Positions 19,321-29,205 of a stretch of DNA of 64,000 bases are shown here, in pieces. A program made the position numbers and the translations under genes. The notes beneath the pieces are model-generated. The model worked only from the letters and a program-made list of their open reading frames with translations, did not search any database and was not told where the DNA came from. Source of the DNA: Salegentibacter lacus (lineage in GTDB: Bacteria; Bacteroidota; Bacteroidia; Flavobacteriales; Flavobacteriaceae); the NCBI RefSeq assembly GCF_020164555.1, contig NZ_JAIQZB010000009.1, forward strand, positions 116,912 through 180,911, in the 5' to 3' direction. How positions within the stretch are numbered: the first letter of the stretch is position 1; every line of letters begins with the position of its first letter.

Positions 19321-20901
19321 GTGCTAATTCTTTTTACTTTTATAGGTTTCACTGTTTTTGTAGCATTCTTTTCATGGTACAAATTACGTAAGGATAATAT
19401 AAGTACTAAAGATGGTTATTTCCTGGGAGGAAGAAGCTTAACAGGCCTGGTTATAGCTGGATCAATGATCATGACCAATATATCTACTGAACATCTTGTA
19501 GGTATGAATGGATCAGCCTATAAAAATGGTATGATAATTATAGGGTGGGAAGTAACATCGGCTATTGCTTTAGTTATTGCAGCGCTTTATTTTCTACCTA
19601 CTTATTTGAGAATGGGACTGACAACCATTCCAGAGTATATTGAAAACAGGTTTGATGGTTTCACTAAAACCGTAGTAGCCCTCCTCCTTATGGTTTCGTT
19701 TGTTGTAACCCTATTACCTATTGTTCTTTATACTGGAGCGATTAACCTTGAAAGTATTTTTAACGTTTCCGAAGTTTTGAACACTAGCAAAAAAGAGGGT
19801 ATCTGGATAACGGTTCTTGGAATCGGAGTCCTCGGATCTTTATATGCCATTTTGGGCGGTTTAAAGGCTGTAGCTTTTTCAGATTCCATTAATGCGGTTG
19901 GACTAATTGTAGCGGGATTAATGGTGCCGCTTTTTGCGCTATGGGAGATCGGTTCGGGAAACATACTGGGAGGTCTTTCTGAAGTTTATGAGGCAATTCC
20001 GAATAAATTTGCAGTTATTGGAGAGGAAACCTCTGTGTTGCCTTTTAGTACGCTTTTCACGGGATTGATGATTAATCAAATTTACTTTTGGGGAATGAAC
20101 CAGACAATTATTCAACGTGTATTTGGTGCAAAAAATATGGCAGAGGCACAAAAAGGCCTATTGTATGCCGGAGTTTTAAAGATCCTGGTACCTTTAATTA
20201 TTGTTCTACCGGGAATTATTGCATTTTACTATTTTGGAAATAAATTTTATGATCAACAAGATTTTATCTATCCGGAATTAGTGAAAAAAGTTTTTCCGAG
20301 GAGTTTGGTTGGCTTTTTTGCTGCAGTGGTTCTTGGAGCAATATTGAGCACATTTAATAGTGTATTAAATTCTTCTGCAACCATTTTTAGTTTAGACATA
20401 TATAAAAAGCTTATCAATAAAAATGCATCAGATACAAAATTGGTTTATATAGGAAAGATTAGTTCAATAATTCTGGCAATATCCTCCATTCTAATTGCAC
20501 CTATGGTAGGAGATGCACCCGAGGGCTTATATCAATTGATGCAACAACTTAATGGTATATTTTTTATTCCCATTGCCTCCATATTACTTGCTGGGTTGTT
20601 TATACCAAAAATTTCAGCAACTGGAGCAAAGGTGGGCTTAGTCACTGGTTTATTATTTTATCTGCTTACAACTTTCTTCCTTGAAATTGAAATCCACTTT
20701 ATTCATATTTGGGGAATAGAATTTATTTTAAATTTAGTGGTTATGTATTTAGTATCTTTAAAATATCCCAGAAAGAAGGATGAAAGACAAAATTCTTCAC
20801 CTCGTGTATATATGGATATGACCCCATGGAAATACGCAAAACCACTTTCATTCGTTCTATGTGCAGTTACAATTTTAGTCTATTATCTATTAGGAAGATA
20901 A
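19321..20901 (+). CDS. Sodium:solute symporter (SSS family)
   Basis: A 526-residue membrane protein with about 13-14 hydrophobic helices and the SSS pattern (SMIMTNISTEHLVGMNG, GGLKAVAFSDSINAVG, AAVVLGAILSTFNSVLNSSATIFSLDIYKK). Relatives use Na+ to import sugars, inositol or carboxylates. The start is GTG 19321, the first possible one because an in-frame TAG lies at 19306-19308. It is 119 bases after MIOX in the same direction, so myo-inositol or glucuronate are the leading substrate guesses; the sequence does not fix this. Confidence 0.92.
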   Translation: MLILFTFIGFTVFVAFFSWYKLRKDNISTKDGYFLGGRSLTGLVIAGSMIMTNISTEHLVGMNGSAYKNGMIIIGWEVTSAIALVIAALYFLPTYLRMGLTTIPEYIENRFDGFTKTVVALLLMVSFVVTLLPIVLYTGAINLESIFNVSEVLNTSKKEGIWITVLGIGVLGSLYAILGGLKAVAFSDSINAVGLIVAGLMVPLFALWEIGSGNILGGLSEVYEAIPNKFAVIGEETSVLPFSTLFTGLMINQIYFWGMNQTIIQRVFGAKNMAEAQKGLLYAGVLKILVPLIIVLPGIIAFYYFGNKFYDQQDFIYPELVKKVFPRSLVGFFAAVVLGAILSTFNSVLNSSATIFSLDIYKKLINKNASDTKLVYIGKISSIILAISSILIAPMVGDAPEGLYQLMQQLNGIFFIPIASILLAGLFIPKISATGAKVGLVTGLLFYLLTTFFLEIEIHFIHIWGIEFILNLVVMYLVSLKYPRKKDERQNSSPRVYMDMTPWKYAKPLSFVLCAVTILVYYLLGR

Positions 20902-21129
20902 TTAAAGAATTTAATGACGATTGAGGGATATACGTTCATATAGAATTTCTCTAACAAGCCTTCATGAAGTGCAGGTATTTCTGTTTTTTAATCACCTTGA
21001 TTAGTGAATTTAGTTAAACCCCATATTGCTTAATCAAAATCACCAACTATTTCTATTTTAGAACTGGAAAATATGGTTCCTGAATAACATAATTTTTTAT
21101 TTTGAAAAAGAGTAATAATTTAATAATTG

Positions 21130-22191
21130 CTACTCTGAGAAAAGTGGGTTCGGCCGAACATAAAGATTATTTTCAAATGAAACCCGATAAGACGAAATGA
21201 AAAAAGAGCTTTTTTGATAATAATCGGTAGTAATTATTTGTGCTCCGGAATTACAGGCCGCTTTAAAACGATCATAGTCATTGGCACGTGCTTCATTGGT
21301 ATTTGAGTCTGCACGAGTTCGAATAATGTACCCTCTCCTTACCAGTTTTGGTATTTCTGGGTCAAAAGGATCATTTCTAATTAGAGTGGCAGCTTCAGGA
21401 GTGCCGGGGTTGGCATTTACAAATAATACCCTACCCTTTAGGGAAGGAGTGTCTTTAATGTAAAGTTCTCTCTTGTCCTTAGTATCATCCAGAATAAAAA
21501 GAAATTTTCCCATAGCATCCTTTAGGGTCGGCCAATTACCATCTAGAATTGCTTTTTCGAGGGTCTCATAATTGCCCCTTACTAAATCTGGAGTAATTAT
21601 TTTCTTGACTCCTAATTCCCTTTTGATGACGCTATCTAATTTTTGAAAAAGTGCATAGGTGAATTTCTCTGGAACGATATTTAGCTTTAATAATTCCTTA
21701 TCCTTAGCCTCCAAAGTGATAAAGACGGGAGTATGTCCAGGGTCATCATCAGACCAGTTTTTAAGCTGCTGTAAACAACCTTGAAAGGTAAGGCAAGAAC
21801 TTCTAAAATCAATATCTGGAATGTGCAGAACTTTAAAACCCGGATGAGACATCAATCCATCTGGATCATAGGTCCCACGGGATTTCGAGGATGAACCCAA
21901 TGGTGATGCATATTTATTTCCTAATGTATCTGCATAAATATCAATTTCAAGGTTCCTTAACCCAAGAACTAATTGATCTGGAATACTAATATGCTCATAT
22001 TCCAGTGCCAACAGTGCCGTTGAATCTTTTTCCAGTAAATTTTTAAATAAATGGGCGTCTATAGCTTGTTTATAACTGTTATGAGAGCCTATAACTTGTA
22101 TTTTATTTATGGGTAGACTATCTTCTTGACCATAATTATTTAGAGATATGATAAGGAAGAATGTTAACAGGAAAAGCTTAGGAATTCTCAT
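21130..22191 (-). CDS. PI-PLC-like phosphodiesterase (calcium-dependent PI-PLC type)
   Basis: An exported protein (signal MRIPKLFLLTFFLIISLNNYG) of 353 residues with the PLC-like TIM-barrel pattern: catalytic-His region IQVIGSHNSYKQAI, acidic strand LGLRNLEIDIYAD, FITLEAKDK and the C-terminal GYIIRTRADSNTNEARAND. Families with this pattern cleave phosphatidylinositol or related phosphodiesters. Together with MIOX, the SSS symporter and a phosphoesterase it suggests release, uptake and oxidation of inositol. It is transcribed opposite to those genes and in line with the GH43 gene upstream (72-base gap). Confidence 0.82.
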   Translation of the reverse strand: MRIPKLFLLTFFLIISLNNYGQEDSLPINKIQVIGSHNSYKQAIDAHLFKNLLEKDSTALLALEYEHISIPDQLVLGLRNLEIDIYADTLGNKYASPLGSSSKSRGTYDPDGLMSHPGFKVLHIPDIDFRSSCLTFQGCLQQLKNWSDDDPGHTPVFITLEAKDKELLKLNIVPEKFTYALFQKLDSVIKRELGVKKIITPDLVRGNYETLEKAILDGNWPTLKDAMGKFLFILDDTKDKRELYIKDTPSLKGRVLFVNANPGTPEAATLIRNDPFDPEIPKLVRRGYIIRTRADSNTNEARANDYDRFKAACNSGAQIITTDYYQKSSFFISSYRVSFENNLYVRPNPLFSE

Positions 22192-22263
22192 GGTATAACT
22201 TTTATGGATACCGAAAACTAAAATAGTTTTTTTATTTTTTAATATTCAAAGATACCTCATCAT

Positions 22264-23262
22264 TTACAACGAAAGCGACTGATCGAAATTAATTTTTTCG
22301 ATTCCTGCGTTTTCATTGAAATTAAGACTGTCGATTCTTAGTTGTCTTAAAACATAATCTTTGTTTTGAGGAAATATCTGGTGGTATAGGATAAAATACT
22401 GCCCGTTTTCTTTGAATACAGTATGATGCCCAGGCCCAAAAACTCCTTTTTTCGAATCGCTTTTAGCTATTGGGCTTGTTTCTCCTTCTTCAAATGGCCC
22501 AAATGGAGAATCACCTACTGAATATCTGATTTTATAGGTGGAATCAATAGCTTTACCATCCGAGTACATAAGATAATATTTGTTTTTTCTTTTTAGCATG
22601 TGAGGAGCTTCAAAATAATTCGCAGGAGTAACATCTTTAATTTCTCCATTGAAACTTATCATATCTTTATTAAGTTTTACAGCAAAACACTTTCCATTTT
22701 TCCAATCAAATCCAGACCCCCAATATAAGTAAGCTTCCCCATTATCGTCTATAAAACACTGGGCATCAAACATGTGAAAATCTGGAAACAAGGTACTTTT
22801 AATTAAAGGACTCTTGTCAGCTTTTGCGTTCTCCCATGGACCTAGCGGAGATTTACTAACCCCCACCCAGATTTCACTTCCTACGGAAATATACATGTAA
22901 TATTTACCGTTCCTAGCTTTAATTAAACCTGGTGCCCAGACCATTGTGTCTATTGAAGTAGGGCTTGTACATTGCTCTTTGGTAGGCCAATTCAGCTTAT
23001 GAATATTGAAAGTTTGAAAATTTTTTGTCTCTAAAACCGCTAACTCCTCGCCGCCCCAAGGGTCTATAGTTGCATAAATGTAATAGGTGTCTCCTTCCTT
23101 AATTATAGAAGGATCTGCATAATACCCATCATGAATTGGATTGGTAATATTTTTTGAGCTAAGTTGTTTTTTAGATTCTGTTTTAGTTGAGGTATTCTTA
23201 CATCCAGAATGAAGGAAAAAAACTCCGAGAAGAATAGAAAATATCAAGAGTGTCCTTTTCAT
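22264..23262 (-). CDS. GH43-family glycoside hydrolase lipoprotein
   Basis: A lipoprotein (lipobox FFLHSGCKN) of 332 residues with the five-bladed propeller pattern of GH43. The catalytic carboxylates can be placed: Asp in GYYADPSIIKEGDTYY, Asp in HMFDAQCFIDDNGEAYLYWG and Glu in NYFEAPHMLKR. GH43 members act on arabinose, xylose or galactose side chains. It is the first gene of a leftward pair with the PI-PLC-like gene, suggesting that a side chain is trimmed along with phosphodiester cleavage. Exact subfamily cannot be read by eye. Confidence 0.9.
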   Translation of the reverse strand: MKRTLLIFSILLGVFFLHSGCKNTSTKTESKKQLSSKNITNPIHDGYYADPSIIKEGDTYYIYATIDPWGGEELAVLETKNFQTFNIHKLNWPTKEQCTSPTSIDTMVWAPGLIKARNGKYYMYISVGSEIWVGVSKSPLGPWENAKADKSPLIKSTLFPDFHMFDAQCFIDDNGEAYLYWGSGFDWKNGKCFAVKLNKDMISFNGEIKDVTPANYFEAPHMLKRKNKYYLMYSDGKAIDSTYKIRYSVGDSPFGPFEEGETSPIAKSDSKKGVFGPGHHTVFKENGQYFILYHQIFPQNKDYVLRQLRIDSLNFNENAGIEKINFDQSLSL

Positions 23263-23752
23263 AATATTAATGGTTGTTCAATTCCATTTCGAATGGGGGA
23301 TGATCACAAAGACAAATTAATAGAAATAAAAATATTTCCTAAGAGTCACTCAAAAATGGATTTTTTGTGAGTCTCGAGAAGATTCTTTTAATTCCTGAAA
23401 TATTAAATGAAGCCTTAGCCGAGCATACCAAATTTAATAAAAAAATAAAGTTGTTTTGGCTGAAAACATTAATACTCTCGCTTTTTTTTTAAATTTATCT
23501 GTTTTTCTAGATGATGCGAAGATTTTTATTTTATTTTATTTTCGATTTCAAGTTTACATCTTGTTTGACACGACAAATTATTAATTCAATTTTATAAAAA
23601 TTCATACACCAAGAATTGTACAGAGGTCATTTAAGGTAAAAAAATTACTTTAGGATTGATTTCATACTATTTTTGTTGAAATTTTTGCTCATTATATTTA
23701 AATAGAAAATGTAACAGGTTCCGGGAGAATCTTAAAAATAGGCAATTTCCTT
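23263..23752. other. Divergent intergenic region, no gene seen
   Basis: 490 AT-rich bases separate the leftward GH43 gene from the rightward MFS gene. It must hold promoters for both. I see no coding potential, no RNA fold and no copy of the LacI operator palindrome. Confidence 0.6.
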
Positions 23753-25084
23753 ATGAATATTAAATTACTTTATTATTCCATTGTGGTAGCAATGGCAGGT
23801 TTTCTTTTTGGTTTTGATACAGTGGTAATTTCCGGGGCAAATCTTCCGCTTAGGGAACTTTGGAATACCTCAGACTGGTTTCATGGTATATTTATTATGT
23901 CTATGGCTTTATGGGGGACAGTGGTTGGGGCCTTAATAGCTGGAATACCAACTAATAAGTTTGGAAGAAAGAATACTTTAATTGGAATAGGAATTCTTTA
24001 CCTGATATCTGCACTTGGATCAGCACTTGCTCAGGAGCCTTATTTTTTTTCTTTTTTTAGATTTATCGGTGGTTTGGGGGTTGGCATATCTTCTATTGCA
24101 GCCCCGGCTTATATTTCAGAGATTTCCTCAGCTAAAAACAGAGGTAAATTGGGGACTCTCTATCAATTTAATATTGTATTTGGTATTTTGGTTGCTTATA
24201 TTTCCAATTACTTTTTAACGGGATTTGGAGGAGAAAACGATTGGCGGTGGATGTTGGGGATTGAAAGTATACCTGCAATTTTGTATACTCTTTTGGTGTT
24301 AGGAATTCCAAAAAGTCCACGCTGGTTAGTAACTCATAAAAATAAGCCTCAAGAGGCACTAAAGATTCTGGAAAAAACAGCATCAAAGGAAGAAGCCAAA
24401 AAAACTTTAGAAAATATTACTATTGAAGATAACAGGAATAAAGCTAATGATGTAGCTGGTTTATTTTCCAAAAAGTATAGCAAACATCTATTATTAGCTT
24501 TTTTGATAGCATTCTTTAATCAACTTTCAGGAATAAATTTTATCCTTTACTATGCACCTGAGATTTTGGAGAAAGCTGGTTTTGCTACCTCTGCTTCTTT
24601 ACTCAGTTCTATTGTTATAGGATTAGTGAATTTGGTATTTACTTTTTTGGGAATGTTCCTTATTGACCGGGTAGGTAGAAAGCAGTTGATGTATATCGGA
24701 TCCGTAGGCTATATTATTAGCCTAAGTATGGTTGCTTATGGTTTTTATTCAAATGCTACGGCAATTTTTAAATTATTTTTTATTCTATTATTTATAGCAT
24801 CGCACGCCGTAGGTCAAGGAGCCGTTATTTGGGTATTTATCTCCGAAATTTTCCCTAATAAGATTCGTGCTTATGGACAAGCGTGGGGCAGTGGTACTCA
24901 TTGGGTTTTTGCAGCCCTGGTTACGCTTTTTGGTTCGGTTTTGATTAATACCTTTGAACCCTGGATGGTTTTCAGTTTTTTCAGTGCATTGATGGTACTT
25001 CAATTGCTATTTGTATACAGAATGATGCCGGAAACAAAAGGAAAATCTTTGGAAGAGTTGGAGGAAATGCTTTTAAAAAAATAA
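23753..25084 (+). CDS. MFS sugar porter (sugar/polyol:H+ symporter family)
   Basis: This 443-residue, 12-helix transporter is of the sugar-porter branch of the major facilitator family. Diagnostic phrases are GFLFGFDTVVISG in helix 1, KFGRKNTL in the 2-3 loop, GIPKSPRWLV after helix 6, FNQLSGINFILYYAPEI in helix 7, DRVGRKQL in the 8-9 loop and MPETKGKSLEELEE at the end. Such porters take up hexoses, xylose or inositol. It is the last gene of the catabolic block and stands alone with its own upstream region. It could be a second inositol or monosaccharide importer. Confidence 0.93.
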   Translation: MNIKLLYYSIVVAMAGFLFGFDTVVISGANLPLRELWNTSDWFHGIFIMSMALWGTVVGALIAGIPTNKFGRKNTLIGIGILYLISALGSALAQEPYFFSFFRFIGGLGVGISSIAAPAYISEISSAKNRGKLGTLYQFNIVFGILVAYISNYFLTGFGGENDWRWMLGIESIPAILYTLLVLGIPKSPRWLVTHKNKPQEALKILEKTASKEEAKKTLENITIEDNRNKANDVAGLFSKKYSKHLLLAFLIAFFNQLSGINFILYYAPEILEKAGFATSASLLSSIVIGLVNLVFTFLGMFLIDRVGRKQLMYIGSVGYIISLSMVAYGFYSNATAIFKLFFILLFIASHAVGQGAVIWVFISEIFPNKIRAYGQAWGSGTHWVFAALVTLFGSVLINTFEPWMVFSFFSALMVLQLLFVYRMMPETKGKSLEELEEMLLKK

Positions 25085-25292
25085 ATCTTCATTATTCCGG
25101 GATAACCGAAAACTAAACTCCTGAATTTTATAAATAACAGAATTATTATAGACGTGTCGCTTGCTTATCATTTAAGTGGTTTCCATTTTTGCTAAATATC
25201 GAAAATCTGAAAAATTAATTTGTCTATTTCTGAAATACTTTTCACTTTATTTTGCTTTTAACTATATTTAATAGCCTGAAGCGTTGGTATCT

Positions 25293-25967
25293 ATGGAAAA
25301 ATTTATTCTCGAATCTGGAAAAGCACTGGCTAGATTAAGATCTGGAATAAATGATTTCATTGAGGACAAAATAGAGGGAAATGTCACCAACCTAATTCTT
25401 TTTATCCTGTCTTTTTTTATTCTTTTCGTCACCAGCTTCAGTTTAATTTTTGGTGTCAAAACCATAATAGATGGTTATGTCTATTTTCTAATCCTTCTTA
25501 TAATACTGGCGGTAGTTTTGGTTTGGCTGGCCATATTCTATGAATCAGATAAACACCTGGAGACCGATCGGCATAATTTTAAGGTGGAACCCATTGATAA
25601 ATACCGGATAAGGTTTGAATACATCAACCTTGATAAAGACGCTAAAGAGCAGTTCTTTAGATTGCTTAAAGGCCGAAAGGTTCAGGAGAAGATCAATTTT
25701 ACCGTTGGGAATAAAAGTGGGGACTCCGCAAACCATCGTATCCTTTTTGTATTATTCGATGAATTGTTAGTTGGGGGCATCCAGGATTTTTCCGGAGAAC
25801 GGAAACGTGACTTTTTCCAATTGCTGATGAATTCCTTTTTGATGAACAATGAACCGCTTAAAGAAAATACATTGAAGACCAGTTTTTCCGCCTGGAAAAA
25901 CGACCAGGAAAAAATAAATTCCCGAAACCAGCGAAAATTCATCCGACAGATGCTTGCTAAAGAATAA
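25293..25967 (+). CDS. Hypothetical membrane protein at start of mobilisation module
   Basis: Unrecognised. The protein has two adjacent hydrophobic helices (about residues 33-85) followed by a charged cytoplasmic domain of about 135 residues. The start is ATG 25293 (MEKFILES); a TTG three codons upstream is possible but less likely. It precedes the HTH and helicase genes of element 1 by 124 bases and has no counterpart in element 2. A role in the element is a guess. Confidence 0.55.
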   Translation: MEKFILESGKALARLRSGINDFIEDKIEGNVTNLILFILSFFILFVTSFSLIFGVKTIIDGYVYFLILLIILAVVLVWLAIFYESDKHLETDRHNFKVEPIDKYRIRFEYINLDKDAKEQFFRLLKGRKVQEKINFTVGNKSGDSANHRILFVLFDELLVGGIQDFSGERKRDFFQLLMNSFLMNNEPLKENTLKTSFSAWKNDQEKINSRNQRKFIRQMLAKE

Positions 25968-26091
25968 TTATAGCATATTTCCCTTCTTATTTGAATTACT
26001 CTATTGATTTATAGGTATTTGCTTTCCTAAGTTTGTCCTGTACAAAATCGTAAAAGGCCTTTTACTCATTTCTAATTTTAACCATATAGTT

Positions 26092-26382
26092 ATGAATGAG
26101 CAGGAACAAGTAGTGGGTTTATTGGAGGATATTAAAGTACTTCTGTCCCACACCAAGAAAGTAATGAACGTGGAAGACCTGGCACAATATACGGGTCTCT
26201 CCAAAAGTAAGATCTATAAGCTTACCCATTTAAAGCTTATCCCAATGGGGAACAACCCGAACATCCGTCAGAAGTTTTTTGATAAGGAAAAAATCGATGC
26301 CTGGCTCCTGGGAGAACCGGACCTATCCGATGCCTTCCTGGAGGATCAGTTCAACAAGAACCTATTGAAGAACCGCAAGTAA
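26092..26382 (+). CDS. Helix-turn-helix protein (excisionase/MerR-like HTH_17)
   Basis: A 96-residue protein with a winged-helix excisionase-type DNA-binding domain: VEDLAQYTGLSKSKIYKLTH (HTH), then a wing ending FFDKEKIDAWLLG. Such proteins commonly precede replication and mobilisation genes in Bacteroidota integrative elements and act as excision factors or regulators. It lies 34 bases before the helicase gene, so the two are probably cotranscribed. Element 2 has lost this gene. Confidence 0.85.
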   Translation: MNEQEQVVGLLEDIKVLLSHTKKVMNVEDLAQYTGLSKSKIYKLTHLKLIPMGNNPNIRQKFFDKEKIDAWLLGEPDLSDAFLEDQFNKNLLKNRK

Positions 26383-26416
26383 TCACTTGCTATTTACTCA
26401 ACCTTAAAAAAACATT

Positions 26417-27622
26417 ATGATGAAAAATTCATCCTATATCCGTGTGGGTACGAGTTACTATAAAATAGTAGTAATGCCCACAATTGCCGGGAACTTCAAC
26501 GAAGTTTTGATTCCCTGGAATATCGAGACCTTACGACAGGACCACGGTAAAGGTTTTGTTGGAAGTATTAAAAAACATGAAGGCTTTACCTGTATTCCGA
26601 GCCACCTGGATTTTAAACAGGTGCATTACGGGTTTTATAATACTTACGCTCCCTTGTCCACTTTGCCCAATAGCGGTAAAGTGGATTTTTCACTGCAGTT
26701 CATCAAACACATTTTTGGCAACCAATTCGAATTAGGCCTTGATTACCTGCAACTCTTATATACAAAGCCCATTCAGATGTTACCTATACTATGCCTGGTT
26801 TCTAAAGAACGAGTTACCGGAAAAACTACTTTTCTAAAATGGCTCAAAGCTATTTTTGAAAATAACCTCACTTATTTAACCAATGATAGTTTCAGTAGTC
26901 AGTTTAATACTGATTGGACGCATAAACTCCTTATCTGTATTGACGAGGTTTTATTTAATAGGGAGGAACTCACCGAACGAATTAAATACCTCAGTACTAC
27001 CGACTTTAATAAACTGGAGGCTAAAGGTAAAGACAAGCGGGAAGTTGAGTTTTTCGGAAAGTTTATCCTCTGTAGTAATAATGAAGATAATTTCATTAAG
27101 ATCGATAGCGAAGAAACCCGCTTTTGGGTTTTGAAAGTTCCATCCCTACAAAAGGAGGAAACTCATTTTTTAGACCACCTGAAGGCAGAAATCCCCGCTT
27201 TTTTATATTACCTGCAGCAGCGGGAATTAGCTACAACTCATAAAACCAGGATGTGGTTTGCTCCAGAGCAGATAAGAACTGATGCACTGGAGAACCTGAT
27301 GCAAAATAATCGGAACCGGGTGGAAAAAGAATTAGCAAGTATGATCCTTGACGCAATGGAAACTTTTGATTTGGAGGAAGTTGATGTTTGTCCTTTGGAT
27401 GCATTGCAGGTTTTAAATCGAACCCGTGTTAAAACCGATTTAACCCAATTGCGGCAGATATTAAAGAAGGACTGGAAATTAAATAACCAGGATAATTCCC
27501 TAAAATATCGAAAGCTATATATGTGGCAGGAGGGTGGCCTCGGACTTATCGATGGTAAGGGACGCTATTACACGGTTAAAAAATCATTCTTATTACAGCA
27601 TTTCAGGGAAGATATAAAGTGA
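26417..27622 (+). CDS. SF3-like replication helicase / primase-helicase family protein (element 1)
   Basis: The 401-residue protein has a central AAA+/SF3-type ATPase core: Walker A in SKERVTGKTTFLKWL (about residue 136), Walker B in KLLICIDEVLF, and sensor FILCSNNEDNF. The C-terminal part is helix-rich and may bind DNA. Proteins of this kind replicate excised integrative elements together with the CHC2/toprim protein encoded next. It is a close paralogue of the protein at 59232-60437 in element 2, with long stretches nearly identical around Walker B. Start ATG 26417 is followed by a second ATG. Confidence 0.85.
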   Translation: MMKNSSYIRVGTSYYKIVVMPTIAGNFNEVLIPWNIETLRQDHGKGFVGSIKKHEGFTCIPSHLDFKQVHYGFYNTYAPLSTLPNSGKVDFSLQFIKHIFGNQFELGLDYLQLLYTKPIQMLPILCLVSKERVTGKTTFLKWLKAIFENNLTYLTNDSFSSQFNTDWTHKLLICIDEVLFNREELTERIKYLSTTDFNKLEAKGKDKREVEFFGKFILCSNNEDNFIKIDSEETRFWVLKVPSLQKEETHFLDHLKAEIPAFLYYLQQRELATTHKTRMWFAPEQIRTDALENLMQNNRNRVEKELASMILDAMETFDLEEVDVCPLDALQVLNRTRVKTDLTQLRQILKKDWKLNNQDNSLKYRKLYMWQEGGLGLIDGKGRYYTVKKSFLLQHFREDIK

Positions 27623-27840
27623 TGATTTGATGCGTAATTGATGACACTGAAAAGCTGCTAATTCAGAGGCTTTAGGAGTGATTAGCCCGGAATTTAGTGA
27701 TAACAGTAAACAAACCCTCTAGGAATATACTTTTATTATTTATTCTTTTTTTGATGAATGATGACAGATAGTAAAATAGCCCAGTGATAGCAATGGTTTT
27801 GCCCCGCATCGTTTTGTCATCACTTTGTCATCAAAAATAA
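27621..27840. repeat. Iteron-like TGATGACA repeats, candidate replication origin of element 1
   Basis: Between helicase and primase genes are several copies of TGATGACA or its complement TGTCATCA (near 27639, 27760, 27815 and 27826), plus the interrupted palindrome TTGATGAATGATGACA. The phrase TAGCCCAGTGATAGCAA in the middle is conserved at the same place in element 2. Clustering between replication genes is typical of an iteron origin; function is inference. Confidence 0.55.
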
Positions 27841-27896
27841 ATCGATGCTGAAATTTGAATGGATTTGATGGAATTTGAAACGAAAACAGCAAAAAA

Positions 27897-28799
27897 ATGG
27901 AAAACATAGAAACATCAAAAAGCTGGGAAAAAGCCCGTAATATTTGCATCGTAAAAACGCTTGCAAAATTAGGGCACTTTCCCAGCAGGAAAACGGAAAA
28001 AGAAGCTTGGTTTCTGAGTCCCCTGCGGTCAGAAACGCAAGCCTCGTTTAGCGTCTCTTTACATAAAAACCTGTGGTATGACTTCGGAATAGGAAAAGGT
28101 GGTTCCATCATTGACCTTATTATGGAAATGAAATCCTGCACCGTAAAAGAAGCGTTGGAATACTTAATTAATGATATGACTAAACTCTCCTTCAGACCGC
28201 CAAAAACTGAAGATCGGTTGAGACGAACAGAAATTCGAATCCTGGATGTTGAAGCTATCTACCTGCAGGGATTAATTGATTATCTAAAATCCCGTAATAT
28301 ACCTCTGGAGGTTGGCAATAATTACTGCAAACAGATTTGGTATCACTGTAAAGGGAAACGGTATTTTGCCATTGGAGTTCAAAATCATCTAGAAGGCTGG
28401 GAACTTCGAAATAAATATTTCAAAAACTCCAGCAGTCCTAAAACTTTTTCCCTGTTTGAAAATGATTCCAAACAGCTACTCATCACGGAAGGGATGTTTG
28501 ATTTTCTATCACTGGCTACCATAGATGAAGGCTTAGTACAAAGCTCAGATTGTATCATTTTAAATTCCCTGGCTTTTATAAAGCGGATCGAAACTTTAAT
28601 TCCAAAATATGAACGGGTTTTACTGTACCTGGATAATGATCCCGCTGGTAAAAAAGCAACTGCTTCGCTTTTAAACCAGTTCGATAATACGATTGATTGC
28701 AGTGATTTCTACTCCGGATATGTAGATCTCAATGAAAAATTGATCAATGAAGGAAGTTGGAAAAAAGGAGAAAATTTAAAAAGAAAGATAAGTGGGTAA
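27897..28799 (+). CDS. Primase-like protein (CHC2-like plus toprim domain, element 1)
   Basis: The 300-residue protein has an N-terminal CHC2-like primase domain (KLGHFPSRKTEKEAWFLSPL, WYDFGIGKGGSIIDLI) that appears to lack the zinc-binding cysteines, and a C-terminal toprim domain with the acidic motif LLITEGMFDFLSL and LYLDNDPAGKKA. It probably primes replication of the excised element. The same gene is found at 58068-58928 in element 2. It follows the iteron region and precedes the mobilisation genes. Confidence 0.85.
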   Translation: MENIETSKSWEKARNICIVKTLAKLGHFPSRKTEKEAWFLSPLRSETQASFSVSLHKNLWYDFGIGKGGSIIDLIMEMKSCTVKEALEYLINDMTKLSFRPPKTEDRLRRTEIRILDVEAIYLQGLIDYLKSRNIPLEVGNNYCKQIWYHCKGKRYFAIGVQNHLEGWELRNKYFKNSSSPKTFSLFENDSKQLLITEGMFDFLSLATIDEGLVQSSDCIILNSLAFIKRIETLIPKYERVLLYLDNDPAGKKATASLLNQFDNTIDCSDFYSGYVDLNEKLINEGSWKKGENLKRKISG

Positions 28800-28908
28800 A
28801 TAATAAATGCCTATCGGAAATTTCAGTTGAAAGGGAAAAGCAAGATGTGTCATTGTAATGACAATCTTGCTTTGCGCCCGGTGGTTGCAAAGGTTTTAAA
28901 AAGAAAAA

Positions 28909-29205
28909 ATGAAAAGGGAATACATCCAGGTTCGATGCTCGATCTACGAGAAGAAGCTGCTTCAAAGAAGAGCAGCCAGGGCAGGAATTTCCCTTTCAGA
29001 ATACATACGAGCTACCGCCTTTGATAAAAATATTGTAGAACGAATTACCCCAGAACAAGTGGAAACTTACCAGATGTTGGTACAGTACAAAAACAACTTT
29101 ACCCGCATCGGCAATATGTTTAGAAAACGGGATCCAAAGCTGGCTAAGGAAGTGGAAGATCTTGCAAGGGAGATCAGAACGCACTTAAAAAACTTTAAAA
29201 AATGA
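28909..29205 (+). CDS. MobC-like relaxosome accessory protein
   Basis: A 98-residue ribbon-helix-helix-type protein: YIQVRCSIYEKKLLQRRAAR, then GISLSEYIRATAFDK, then a helical tail with NFTRIGNMFRK. This matches MobC/MbeC-like proteins that bind the transfer origin and recruit the relaxase. The stop overlaps the relaxase start by four bases, so they are translationally coupled. Start ATG 28909 is preferred since the family begins near this point. Confidence 0.88.
   Translation: MKREYIQVRCSIYEKKLLQRRAARAGISLSEYIRATAFDKNIVERITPEQVETYQMLVQYKNNFTRIGNMFRKRDPKLAKEVEDLAREIRTHLKNFKK

Noticed and set aside
28827..29024. 65-codon frame overlapping the start of mobC
   Set aside because: It lies out of frame over the MobC-like start and has no family pattern.
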